Source: Caulobacteraceae bacterium
GTDB taxonomy: Bacteria > Pseudomonadota > Alphaproteobacteria > Caulobacterales > Caulobacteraceae
NCBI GenBank assembly: GCA_019746095.1
Contig: JAIESL010000012.1
Coordinates: 1-64,000, forward strand
Length of the DNA stretch: 64,000 nucleotides
Direction of reading: 5' to 3'
The position numbers and the translations under genes were made by a program. The notes below the pieces were generated by a model. The model ran no database searches. It was not told the DNA's origin and saw nothing but the letters and a program-made list of their open reading frames with translations. Shown here in pieces: positions 15,354 to 23,789 of this stretch. Numbering within the stretch: the first letter of the stretch is position 1; each line of letters begins with the position of its first letter.

Positions 15354-16757
15354 TCAGAGGCTGAAAATCTTTCCGGGATTCAGCAGGTTCTGCGGGTCCA
15401 TCGCCCGCTTAATGGTGCGCATGAGATCGACCGCATCGCCCAGTTCGGCCACCAGCCAGTCCTGCTTGCCCAGTCCGATCCCGTGCTCTCCGGTACATGT
15501 GCCGTCCATGTCGAGCGCCCGCTGGACCATGCGTCGGTTCAGGGCCTCGGCCTCGGCGGCCTCTTCCGGCTTGTTCGGATCGATGACGAAGACGACGTGG
15601 AAATTGCCGTCGCCAACATGGCCCAGGATCGGCCCGGGAATAGAGGCGGCCTCCAGATCCTTTTTGGTTTGGGTGATGCATTCCGCCAGACGGCTGATCG
15701 GAACGCAGACGTCGGTGGGCCAGCCGACGCAGCCTTTGCGCAGGCCGATGGCGGCATAATAGGCCTCATGCCGCGCCTTCCACAGCTTGGCACGTTCCTC
15801 GGGCAGGCTGGACCACTGGAAGGCACCACCGCCGTTGGCCGACGCCAGGGCAGAGACCGTCTCTACCTGTGCCTGGACGTAGCGCTCCGATCCATGGAAC
15901 TCGAAAAAGAGCGTCGTCTTCTCCGGATAGTCGAGTTTTGACCAGGCGTTGACCGCCCGCATCTGAACGTCGTCCAGGATTTCGACCCGGGCCAACGGAA
16001 CGCCCAGCTGGATGGACTGGACCACCGTATCGACGGCCCCGGCCAGGGTCTCGAAACTGCACACGGCCGACAGGATCGACTCCGGTATGCCGTGCAGTCG
16101 CAGGGTGACCTCGGTGATGATGCCCAGTGTGCCTTCCGAGCCGACGAACAGCCGCGTCAGGTCATAGCCGGCCGCAGACTTCCTGGCCCGTCGGGCTGTG
16201 CGGATGTCGCGTCCGTCCGGCGTGACGACGCGCAGCGACAGCACAGCCTCGCGCATGGTGCCGTAGCGCACGGCATTGGTGCCCGAGGCCCGTGTCGAGG
16301 CCATGCCGCCGATCGTGGCGTTGGCCCCCGGATCTATGGGGAAGAACAGGCCGACGTCCCGCAGATGTTCGTTCAGATGCTCGCGCCGGACTCCGGCCTG
16401 GACCGTCACGTCGAAGTCCTCGGCGTTCACCTGGACGATCTGGTCCATCCTGGACAGGTCGATGGTCAGACCGCCGTTGACCGGGGTTGTATTGCCCTCG
16501 ATCGAAGTGCCGGCACCATAGGCGATGATCGGCACGCCGGCCTTTCCGCACAGCTTGACCGCCGCCACCACGTCCTCGGTCGACAGGGCGAAGACGACCG
16601 CATCGGGCAGGACGGTGTCGAAATGCGCCTCGCTGGCTCCATGCTGGGCCCGCATCGCCTCGCCGAGGTGAAGGCGGTCACCGAACACCCCCCGAAGGCT
16701 TTCAATAAAGCCATCGGGGAGTCGGCTCGGCTCCAGGGAAAGAGGCAGGGCGTTCAC
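15354..16757 (-). CDS. FAD-linked 2-hydroxy-acid dehydrogenase (GlcD / D-lactate dehydrogenase family)
   Basis: A 467-residue flavoenzyme oxidising D-2-hydroxy acids (D-lactate, glycolate, D-mandelate or D-2-hydroxyglutarate type) to 2-keto acids. The N-terminal VAO-fold FAD domain shows VPIIAYGAGTSIEGNTTPVNGGLTIDLSRM and GGMASTRASGTNAVRYGTM. The C-terminal cap includes GHVGDGNFH (metal/substrate His) and the final CTGEHGIGLGK...MDPQNLLNPGKI. No separate Fe-S domain. It starts 22 bp after the TonB receptor gene, so the two likely form one unit downstream of operator 18957-18971. The exact substrate cannot be told. Confidence 0.88.
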   Translation of the reverse strand: MNALPLSLEPSRLPDGFIESLRGVFGDRLHLGEAMRAQHGASEAHFDTVLPDAVVFALSTEDVVAAVKLCGKAGVPIIAYGAGTSIEGNTTPVNGGLTIDLSRMDQIVQVNAEDFDVTVQAGVRREHLNEHLRDVGLFFPIDPGANATIGGMASTRASGTNAVRYGTMREAVLSLRVVTPDGRDIRTARRARKSAAGYDLTRLFVGSEGTLGIITEVTLRLHGIPESILSAVCSFETLAGAVDTVVQSIQLGVPLARVEILDDVQMRAVNAWSKLDYPEKTTLFFEFHGSERYVQAQVETVSALASANGGGAFQWSSLPEERAKLWKARHEAYYAAIGLRKGCVGWPTDVCVPISRLAECITQTKKDLEAASIPGPILGHVGDGNFHVVFVIDPNKPEEAAEAEALNRRMVQRALDMDGTCTGEHGIGLGKQDWLVAELGDAVDLMRTIKRAMDPQNLLNPGKIFSL

Positions 16758-16779
16758 GGTCGATCCAACTCAGGTTGAC

Positions 16780-18888
16780 TTAGAAGCTGTACCCCACGCG
16801 CACACCGATGCGCCGACCGTCACCAATCTGACCCAGGCTTCCCAGCGCCGGCAGGCCGGCGGCAGTCAAGGTGGAGCTGTCGATGTAGGATTCGTAGTAC
16901 TCCTCGTCGAACAGATTATTGGAGAAGACCGCGAACTCCAAGCCGTCCACCCGATAGGAAATCGTGGCGTTGGCCAGGAAGTAGCTGTCCAGTTCAGGTG
17001 CGAAGGTATTGGACAGGCCCGCGCCGATCCGTTCGCCCTTGCCCACGATGCCGCCCGAGAACGTCAGGTCACCGCGGCCGAGCGGTATCACATAATCGCT
17101 CTGCAGGCTCATGGTCCAGGAAGGCTGGAATGGGATACGGTCGGTCGGCAGCAGGCGGCCGGTCGTCTGGCGATAGCGTGTATCGTCGGTGATCCGGGCG
17201 TTCTGCAGCAGGCCACTGGCGCGGATCGTCCAGGCTTCGGTCAGCTCGGCGGTGAGTTCTCCCTCTACGCCGAAGGAGCGTGCGTCGCCGGTATTCAGGT
17301 TGATACCGACGATGCCGGCCCCGGTGGTCGAGGGTGCCAGACTGTTGGCAGCGATGATGTCCTTGTAGTCGTTGTAGAAGGCCGCGCCCTGAAACGAGAC
17401 CCGCCGGTCGTCGGTGCTTACCTTGGTCCCGAGCTCATAGGTCCAAACCGAGTCGCCGTCATAGGTCAGGTTCGGTGCGCCGGGGCCGTTGGTGCCGCCG
17501 CCGCGGAAGCCGCGCGCGATGGAGGCGTAGATCATGCGGTTTTCGTCGATCCGCTTGCGCAACGCGATCCGCGGCTGGACCTCATCGGCCTCGTAGCTTG
17601 AGTTTCGGGCGCTCTGGAAATCGATCTGCTGGTGATCGTAGCGCAGGCCGATGGTCAGCTCGAGGTCGGGCTGGATGTTCCAGAAGGCGGTGCCGAAGAC
17701 AGCCCAGATATCCGCGTCGGACTTGGCGAAGGCCGGCACGGTGAGGCTTGCCGGCACGACCAGGGTCGCCGAGGTCTGGTCCAGAGTCTGGTTCGACCGG
17801 AACACACCGACCAGGGAGGTCAGGTTGTCGCTCCAGCGGCTGTCGATCCGGGCCTCGAGGCTCTGGGTCTCGAGGGTGTTCTCGCCGGTCGAGCGGAACA
17901 GGTTGATCGACTGGAAGTCGCCGTCGCTATCGGTGTTGGCGTCGCGCTTGTCATAGGAGGCGATGACGGTCAGGTCGTGCTGCTCGCTCAGCGGCATCTG
18001 CAGACGGCCGTTGACGCCGCTGTACTGGTAGTTGGCGGTACTGCGGAAATTGGTGCGGGCGTCGTCCACATAAACGGTCGGTCCGGTGGTGACGGCATAC
18101 AGCGGATTGGTGCCGTTCACCTCGTCATAGTAAGCGTTCATGCTGACCACGGCGGGACCGGCTTGCCAACGCAGTGCGCCGCGGATCGTGTTCTGCTCCA
18201 GCCGGTTGGCATCGTCGAAGCCGAGGAGGCTGTTCTTGATGAAGCCGTCACGGTTCTGGGTGCCGATCGACAGGCGGCCGGCCAGCACGCCCGGAACGAT
18301 AGGCCCGGCCACGGTCGCACCGACGATGTAGTAGTTGTCCGGCCCGGCGTAGGTCGCCGTCATCCTGCCTTCCATCACGTCCGTCGGCTGCTTGGTCGTG
18401 ACGTTGATCGCGCCGCCGAGTGTGTTCTGGCCGAACAGGGTCGACTGCGGCCCGCGCAGGACCTCGATCTGTTCGACGGCCAGGGTCGGGCTGTTCAGGT
18501 ACGACGTGTTCTGCTGGTAGACGCCGTCTACGAAGATGCCGACGCCGGGCTGAACCGTGTCCAGCAGTGTCGTGCCGATGCCCCGGATCGAGATGAAGGC
18601 CCGTCCGGCCGCGTCGGAGTTGATGTTCAAGCCGGGCGTGATCGCAGCGATGTCCCGGACCGATGTAAACTGGCGGTTCTCAAGAGTCTCGGCTGTGACG
18701 GCTGTGACGGCGACAGGCACGTCGATCAGGCGCTCGGAACGTTTGCGGGCCGTGACGATGATGTCGTCAATCGACGAGGCCTGGTCGGCGGCCGTCGCGG
18801 GAGCCTGCGGTGCGGACTGCGCCGAGGCAATGCCGCTGGACATGGCTGCCAGACCGACGCCGGCCGCAAGAATGGTGATGAAGCGCAT
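16780..18888 (-). CDS. TonB-dependent receptor of the catabolic cluster
   Basis: A 702-residue outer-membrane receptor. The signal peptide (MRFITILAAGVGLAAMSSGIASAQ) is followed by a TonB box IDDIIVTARKR, a plug (VPVAVTAVTAETLENRQF; GIFVDGVYQ; IEVLRGPQSTLFGQNTLGGAINVTT) and a barrel ending in Phe (RVGYSF). It resembles the iron-complex-type receptors that alphaproteobacteria also use for plant-derived carbon compounds. It sits between the ROK kinase gene and the FAD oxidase gene, with the shared 15-bp operator 69-83 bp upstream. It probably imports the compound catabolised by the cluster. Confidence 0.92.
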   Translation of the reverse strand: MRFITILAAGVGLAAMSSGIASAQSAPQAPATAADQASSIDDIIVTARKRSERLIDVPVAVTAVTAETLENRQFTSVRDIAAITPGLNINSDAAGRAFISIRGIGTTLLDTVQPGVGIFVDGVYQQNTSYLNSPTLAVEQIEVLRGPQSTLFGQNTLGGAINVTTKQPTDVMEGRMTATYAGPDNYYIVGATVAGPIVPGVLAGRLSIGTQNRDGFIKNSLLGFDDANRLEQNTIRGALRWQAGPAVVSMNAYYDEVNGTNPLYAVTTGPTVYVDDARTNFRSTANYQYSGVNGRLQMPLSEQHDLTVIASYDKRDANTDSDGDFQSINLFRSTGENTLETQSLEARIDSRWSDNLTSLVGVFRSNQTLDQTSATLVVPASLTVPAFAKSDADIWAVFGTAFWNIQPDLELTIGLRYDHQQIDFQSARNSSYEADEVQPRIALRKRIDENRMIYASIARGFRGGGTNGPGAPNLTYDGDSVWTYELGTKVSTDDRRVSFQGAAFYNDYKDIIAANSLAPSTTGAGIVGINLNTGDARSFGVEGELTAELTEAWTIRASGLLQNARITDDTRYRQTTGRLLPTDRIPFQPSWTMSLQSDYVIPLGRGDLTFSGGIVGKGERIGAGLSNTFAPELDSYFLANATISYRVDGLEFAVFSNNLFDEEYYESYIDSSTLTAAGLPALGSLGQIGDGRRIGVRVGYSF

Positions 18889-18956
18889 TGTGGTTGTCTC
18901 CGCCCTTGAAGCGCCGGATCTGCTCCGGTCGTTGGGATGAACCTGCGCCTGTCGAG

Positions 18957-18971
18957 ACCTATCTGAAAGGT
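18957..18971. promoter_or_regulatory. 15-bp operator upstream of the cluster TonB receptor
   Basis: ACCTATCTGAAAGGT, matching 12-13 of 15 bases of the two sites at 15302-15339. It lies in the 111-bp gap between the ROK gene stop (19000) and the receptor start (18888). Shared placement upstream of two separate units suggests one regulator. Confidence 0.65.
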
Positions 18972-18999
18972 CGGCGAGTATGCCGATCCGCAGCGAGAC

Positions 19000-19920
19000 T
19001 TAGCGCGATGCCGCTTCCCTTGCATCGATGGCCAGCGCCAGCGCGCCCAGCGGACCTGCGCGATGGCCCAGGCCCGGCTGAGCGATGAAGTCGTCGATCA
19101 TCGCTGCGATCCGGTCGGTAACGCCGTAGCCGTTGAGGCTCGCCAGCAGGGCGGCGCGAATGCGCGGCAGGAGATGCGGCTGGCCCATACCCAGGCCTCC
19201 GCCCAGCAGGATGCGTTCTGGGGCGGTGGTAAGCACGAGATTATGGCAAAGGGCGGCCAGGGCCGACACCACCACCTCCCAGGCCGTATCCGTCGTGGAC
19301 AACTGCTCGGCGGGCAAACCGGCATGCGCCAGGACCGCGGGCCCCGACGCGAGGCCTTCCACGCAATCGCCATGAAACGGGCAGACACCCGCGAAGGTCG
19401 ATCCCGGGGGCCTCGGGATGCGAAGGTGTCCCGCCTCCGAGTGACCAAGGCCGCGCACCGATCGTCCATCGACAACCGAGCCAACGCCGATGCCAGTCCC
19501 CACAGTGACATAGGCGAACGACGCGAGCCCCCGGGCTGCGCCCCACCGCCCCTCGGCGAGGGCTGAGCCGTTGACGTCCGTGTCAAACCCGATCGGCACG
19601 GCCCAGCGACGGAGGGGCCGCAGGAGGTCGAACCCGCTCCAGCCGGGCTTGGGCGTGTTGACGACACAGCCGTAGGTCGACGATCGCGGATCGAGGTCCA
19701 ACGGACCGAAGCTCGCGACGCCGACAGCCTCAAACCCATGCCGTTCCGACCATTGGCAGAGCCGGTCATCAATGGCGTCCATCGTCTGGTGCGGACCAGC
19801 CGTCTCGATCCGGGCCTGCGCGCGAACGTCGTCGGGGCCCGTGCCCAGTATGAGCGCGCATTTCGTGCCGCCCAGCTCGATGCCGACCTTTAGCGGCGCG
19901 GGCTTCGCCGAATGGTTCAT
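19000..19920 (-). CDS. ROK-family sugar kinase (fructokinase-like)
   Basis: A 306-residue cytoplasmic kinase. The N-terminal phosphate-binding motif (GIELGGTKCALIL) and Asp-containing FDTDVNGSALAEG (catalytic Asp) are present. The ROK zinc-binding segment reads GHLRIPRP...GVCPFHGDCVEGLASGPA; it keeps His and three Cys. This pattern is typical of bacterial fructo-/gluco-/mannokinases. The ATG overlaps the esterase stop by 4 bp (ATGA), so kinase and esterase are coupled. It probably phosphorylates the sugar released or formed in the pathway. A longer start (MARMNHS, 19929) is possible. Confidence 0.9.
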   Translation of the reverse strand: MNHSAKPAPLKVGIELGGTKCALILGTGPDDVRAQARIETAGPHQTMDAIDDRLCQWSERHGFEAVGVASFGPLDLDPRSSTYGCVVNTPKPGWSGFDLLRPLRRWAVPIGFDTDVNGSALAEGRWGAARGLASFAYVTVGTGIGVGSVVDGRSVRGLGHSEAGHLRIPRPPGSTFAGVCPFHGDCVEGLASGPAVLAHAGLPAEQLSTTDTAWEVVVSALAALCHNLVLTTAPERILLGGGLGMGQPHLLPRIRAALLASLNGYGVTDRIAAMIDDFIAQPGLGHRAGPLGALALAIDAREAASR

Positions 19921-21452
19921 TCGCGCCATGTCGGGGCGATCGGAAAGTCCGTGTCCGTCTCCGCGCGCCCCTTGGCCAGCTGGTAGACTTGGCGCGTCCG
20001 GGCGTCGTACTCGGGCCACGGCGCAGAGCCGTCGCGGGCGAAGTCGATCCAGACCTTCTGAATGCTGTCGGCCAAGGCCTGGGGCGGCGGGGTCTGGCCA
20101 AGCAAGCCGATCGGTCCTGTGGCGGCCTCCAGGGTGTTGAACACGAACGGCACCTCCACGGCGTGACAGGCACCAAGCTCTCCACCCAGTGCAGGCGAGC
20201 GCCAGTCCATCTCATAGAAATGGGTGCGGCCCTGGTGCGCCTGGGCATAGGCCCGCGCCGGCCAGCGGAACACCAGGTCATTGAGGGCCCGGGTCAGGGT
20301 CGCACCACCTGAAACGCCGCGCCGCCCCAGTCCATAGCGTTGCAGAATACCCAGCGCCCCCGGCTCGGTCCGGCTGAGCAGGAACCAGGCCAGCAGCCGC
20401 CCCAGCTTGGCCTTCACCCCGGTCGGCACGAAATACAGGTTCATCTCCTCGGCGTTCGTTCCGATCAGAAGATCGACCTCCGCGCCCGCGCCCTTCGCCA
20501 GGGCCTGCAGCGGTGGGACCGGGATCACGTCATCACCGCGCACGGGCAGGAATTTGCTCAACCCGTAGGCCGGGTCGCGGCCGTTCTCGCCGCGCATGTC
20601 CAGGCCTGAGGTCGGAGCCTGCACGACATCCTGCGCATCGAGCCCGGCCTGAACGCTGGCCGAGCGAAATCCCGCCGCGTCGGCGGAGACGCCCAGAAGC
20701 TTCGCCAGCCGATGCACGACCTTTCTCATGGTCCTGACCGATCGGACCATGGAGCCGTGCCCGCTTTGCACGATCGCACGTCTGAACAGGCCACGCGCCG
20801 GAGGGGAGACCACCAGATCCGCGATCGACATGGCACCCGCAGACTCGCCGAAGACCGTGACATTTGCCGGGTCACCGCCAAAGCCCGCGATGTTGTCGCG
20901 CACCCACTTCAGCGCTGCGATCATGTCGCGCATTCCGAGATTGGTCGGAACACCGGGAATAGGCAGGAAGCCCTCGATCCCCAGCCGATAATTGATCGTC
21001 ACGCAGACGACGCCCTTGCGGGCGAAGCTGGTGCCGTCCTGTGTCGGTGCCGAACTCGCGCCGCCCACCCAGGCGCCGCCGTGAATGAAGACCATGACAG
21101 GCAGGCCGGCCGGGTGCGAACCCTCCGGCGTCCAGATGTTGAGATTGAGGTATTCATCCCCCTGCACCCACCCGGATCCGACCAGCGGGGTGAGGTCGAG
21201 GGTGGGGAAATCCCGCAGTTGATAGGGTGCCGTTGGCCCGAAAGCGGTCGCGTCCCGGGGTTCGTCCCAGGAGGCGTGCGGCTCTGGCGGCAAAAAGCGC
21301 AGGTCGCCGACAGGCGGCGCTGCATAGGGAATGCCCAGATACCGAGCGACGCCGTCGATCACTCGACCTCGCACCCGGCCACTGGAGGTGTTGGCGATGA
21401 CGGCGTCGGATGGATTCAGCATGGGGCTCACCATGGACCGGGCGAGCCGCAT
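19917..21452 (-). CDS. Type B carboxylesterase
   Basis: A 511-residue alpha/beta-hydrolase of the carboxylesterase/lipase family. Visible elements are the early YLGIPYAAPPVGDLRF, the EYLNLNIWTP signature, the oxyanion loop VFIHGGAW, the nucleophile elbow FGESAGAMS, and a late His in GACHAVEVPFVF. No signal peptide is evident, so the enzyme is probably cytoplasmic. The first ATG is at 21452; ATGs at codons 7 and 11 are alternatives. Upstream of and coupled to the ROK kinase. In this cluster it likely releases a hydroxy acid or sugar from an ester; the natural substrate is not known. Confidence 0.9.
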   Translation of the reverse strand: MRLARSMVSPMLNPSDAVIANTSSGRVRGRVIDGVARYLGIPYAAPPVGDLRFLPPEPHASWDEPRDATAFGPTAPYQLRDFPTLDLTPLVGSGWVQGDEYLNLNIWTPEGSHPAGLPVMVFIHGGAWVGGASSAPTQDGTSFARKGVVCVTINYRLGIEGFLPIPGVPTNLGMRDMIAALKWVRDNIAGFGGDPANVTVFGESAGAMSIADLVVSPPARGLFRRAIVQSGHGSMVRSVRTMRKVVHRLAKLLGVSADAAGFRSASVQAGLDAQDVVQAPTSGLDMRGENGRDPAYGLSKFLPVRGDDVIPVPPLQALAKGAGAEVDLLIGTNAEEMNLYFVPTGVKAKLGRLLAWFLLSRTEPGALGILQRYGLGRRGVSGGATLTRALNDLVFRWPARAYAQAHQGRTHFYEMDWRSPALGGELGACHAVEVPFVFNTLEAATGPIGLLGQTPPPQALADSIQKVWIDFARDGSAPWPEYDARTRQVYQLAKGRAETDTDFPIAPTWRE

Positions 21453-21576
21453 CCAGAAGGCGATCGGATCTGCTGACAGGCCGTTTTCATTGACTGATCC
21501 GCAGCTACAACAGACCGGCCATCTTCACCGGGACGGCTCCTGCTGGGATGGGGAACATCTCCCGGGCCTTTCCCCA

Positions 21577-22743
21577 TCATCGCGACGCCTGCGGCCGGTG
21601 CCGGACATGGCGACCCGCAAGGGTCTCGATGCCCGCTACGCCCGCCAGAGCAAGTGTGCGTTCGAACTCTTCACGCAGAAGGCTGAGGGCTCGGGCTACG
21701 CCGGCCTCGCCGGCGGCCGCCAGGCCATACAGATACGGTCGACCGATCGAACAGGCGGTCGCGCCGAGGGCCAGGGCCTTGACGATGTCCGAACCGCGCC
21801 GGACACCCCCGTCGCATATGACATCCGGCCCGTCGCCAAGCGCATCTCTCACTGCGGCGACCTGATCGATCGGCGCAGGCGCACCATCCAACTGGCGTCC
21901 GCCGTGGTTGGAGATGATCACGCCGCTGGCGCCGGAACGGATCGCGCGGGTGGCATCCTCCGGCGTCATCAGGCCCTTGATCGCCAACGGACCGTTCCAC
22001 TCGGCTGCGAGCCATTCGACGTCGCGCCAGGTCAGGCCGGGGTCAAACTGGCGGCCGATGAAGTCGAAAAGGCTCATCGGGTTCGTCGCAAGGGCTTCTG
22101 TCCTGTGGCTGACGTTGGCCAGATCGAACCTGGCTCCCGTGAGAGCGGGTATCGACCAGCCGGGATGCAGGGCGAAATCGAGAAGAGAGCGCGCCGTTAG
22201 ACGAGGCGGCAGGGACAAACCACTTCGGCGATCGCGCAGCCGGTTGCCCGCGACCGGCGTGTCGACCGTCAGACAAAGTCCGGCGTAGCCGGCTTCACGG
22301 CATCGCGAGACAAACTCTCGCGTAAGCCCGCGATCCTTGAAGACGTAGACCTGGAACAACATCGGGACCGGGATGGCGTCGGCCAGGTCCTCCAGCCGCG
22401 TAGTGCCCATGGTTGAAAGACAGTAGGGAAGGCCTTGGGCGGCCGCTGCACGGGCCACGGCGGGCTCGGCGGAGCCGTGGAACATCCGGGTGAGGCCGGT
22501 CGCGGAGAGCGTGAGCGGCCAAGCAGCCGGCTGTCCGAAGATTGTCGTCGCTGTCTGGATTGACGAAACGTCCGTCAGGACATCAGGGACGATCTCGTAG
22601 TCCTTGAAGGCATCAACGTTGCGCGACAGGGACCATTCCTCATCTGCCCCGCCGTCCAGATAATCAAATATGGGACGAGGCAGGCGACGGCGCGCCAGAA
22701 CTCTGAGGTCTGCGATGCTGTGGGTCTGATCAAGAGAGGGCAC
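21577..22743 (-). CDS. FMN-dependent alpha-hydroxy-acid oxidase/dehydrogenase
   Basis: A 388-residue TIM-barrel flavoprotein of the L-lactate dehydrogenase (LldD)/glycolate oxidase/L-mandelate dehydrogenase family, oxidising L-2-hydroxy acids. Diagnostic pieces are FDYLDGGADEEWSL, the catalytic Lys in LAIKGLMTPEDA, the active-site ISNHGGRQLDG (His and Arg), and the FMN phosphate region DGGVRRGSDIVKALALGA. It lies alone upstream of the esterase with a 124-bp gap. With the FAD-type enzyme at 15354-16757 the cluster can oxidise both enantiomers of a 2-hydroxy acid. The substrate is inferred, not shown. Confidence 0.9.
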   Translation of the reverse strand: MPSLDQTHSIADLRVLARRRLPRPIFDYLDGGADEEWSLSRNVDAFKDYEIVPDVLTDVSSIQTATTIFGQPAAWPLTLSATGLTRMFHGSAEPAVARAAAAQGLPYCLSTMGTTRLEDLADAIPVPMLFQVYVFKDRGLTREFVSRCREAGYAGLCLTVDTPVAGNRLRDRRSGLSLPPRLTARSLLDFALHPGWSIPALTGARFDLANVSHRTEALATNPMSLFDFIGRQFDPGLTWRDVEWLAAEWNGPLAIKGLMTPEDATRAIRSGASGVIISNHGGRQLDGAPAPIDQVAAVRDALGDGPDVICDGGVRRGSDIVKALALGATACSIGRPYLYGLAAAGEAGVARALSLLREEFERTLALAGVAGIETLAGRHVRHRPQASR

Positions 22744-23064
22744 GCATCATCCTACCCCGATGCCACCAGCGATCGGAAGCCGACCTGCCAACGCTTCCTC
22801 ACTGTAACCGTCGCGCTGGAGACCGTGCACATCCTTGGTGTGGATCGGCATAGCCTGGCGGACGAATTCGAAGCTTCGAAGACGCTGTGTCTCTCTTCCG
22901 GATGATCGAGGAGATTCAGCTGGAGCCGTTGCTCTTCCCCTCTGCTCAGGTTCGAGGCCGACCTTCAGCTTGTAGGCCTTCGAACGCCTAGTTGCGGGCA
23001 CCGTGCTGATGTCAGATTCCCACCCATAGCGGACCCCGGAAGGGTCCGCTTTCGGGCCGAGTGC
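22744..23064. other. Gene-free stretch between the oxidase and recombinase genes
   Basis: No supported gene. At 23028-23050 a perfect 9-bp stem (AGCGGACCC / GGGTCCGCT, loop CGGAA) lies 15 bp after the recombinase stop and may terminate its transcript, though no U run follows. The rest shows no operator like those of the catabolic cluster. It looks like the seam between two cargo blocks. Confidence 0.5.
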
Positions 23065-23691
23065 CTACAGCTCAATCTGCTCTGATATGGACAAGGCGTC
23101 GTCAACCTCGATGCCCAAATAGCGGACAGTGCTCTCAAGTTTTCCGTGTCCAAGAAGTAGCTGGCAGGCGCGGAGATTGCCGGTCTTCTTGTAGATCAGC
23201 GCGACCTTCGTCCTTCTCAGGCTGTGGGTGCCATAGGCGCCCACGTCCAGGTCGATCGTTCGAACCCAACTATCCACGAGCCGAGCATACTGGCGGGTGC
23301 CGATGTGCTCGCCCTTATGGATTCGGCTGGGAAACAGCCAATCGCATGGATGATCGCCACGGACCTCCAGCCAACGGGCAAGGGCATCCCGTGCTGGCGG
23401 CGTAATTTCAAATGGAACGGGCCGCCCCGTCTTCTGCTGGACGACAACCGACCGTTCACGAAGAGCGCCGCCCTGAACCACATCCCCGATGCGCAGCTTT
23501 ACGAGGTCACAGCCCCGTAGCTTCGCATCCAAGGCGCAATTGAACATGGCTAGATCACGAATCCGTCCGGTCGATTTGAGCTGCTGGCGTATCCCCCAGA
23601 TGTGCTTCGGCTTCAGCGGGGCCTTGGCACCAACGAGCCGGCCGGCGTTCCAGGGCTTGCGAGGAAAGGTGAAGAGATCGGTCTGGGCCAT
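23065..23691 (-). CDS. Small tyrosine recombinase (phage-integrase family)
   Basis: A 208-residue site-specific recombinase consisting essentially of the catalytic domain. The conserved residues are recognisable: Arg in CALDAKLRGCDL, Lys in VVQQKTGRPVP, HSLRRTK, LLGHGKLESTVRYL with the nucleophilic Tyr. It lacks a large N-terminal core-binding domain, resembling short plasmid or integrative-element resolvases. The ATG at 23691 has AAGGAGG 5 nt upstream. It stands at the left end of the copper block, suggesting that block moved as a unit. No cognate site was identified. Confidence 0.88.
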   Translation of the reverse strand: MAQTDLFTFPRKPWNAGRLVGAKAPLKPKHIWGIRQQLKSTGRIRDLAMFNCALDAKLRGCDLVKLRIGDVVQGGALRERSVVVQQKTGRPVPFEITPPARDALARWLEVRGDHPCDWLFPSRIHKGEHIGTRQYARLVDSWVRTIDLDVGAYGTHSLRRTKVALIYKKTGNLRACQLLLGHGKLESTVRYLGIEVDDALSISEQIEL

Positions 23692-23789
23692 TGCGCCCTC
23701 CTTGGAGGCCCCCAACGAGGAAACGCGTCATTGCCGAAAGCGGACCGTCGAAACGTCTGCAATGGGTGGGGAGCGGACCTCGCCCAGAC

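Noticed and set aside
21470-21510. Fourth copy of the 15-bp operator upstream of the carboxylesterase (ATCTGCTGACAGGC)
   Set aside because: Only the GACAGG half matches and spacing differs from the other three sites.
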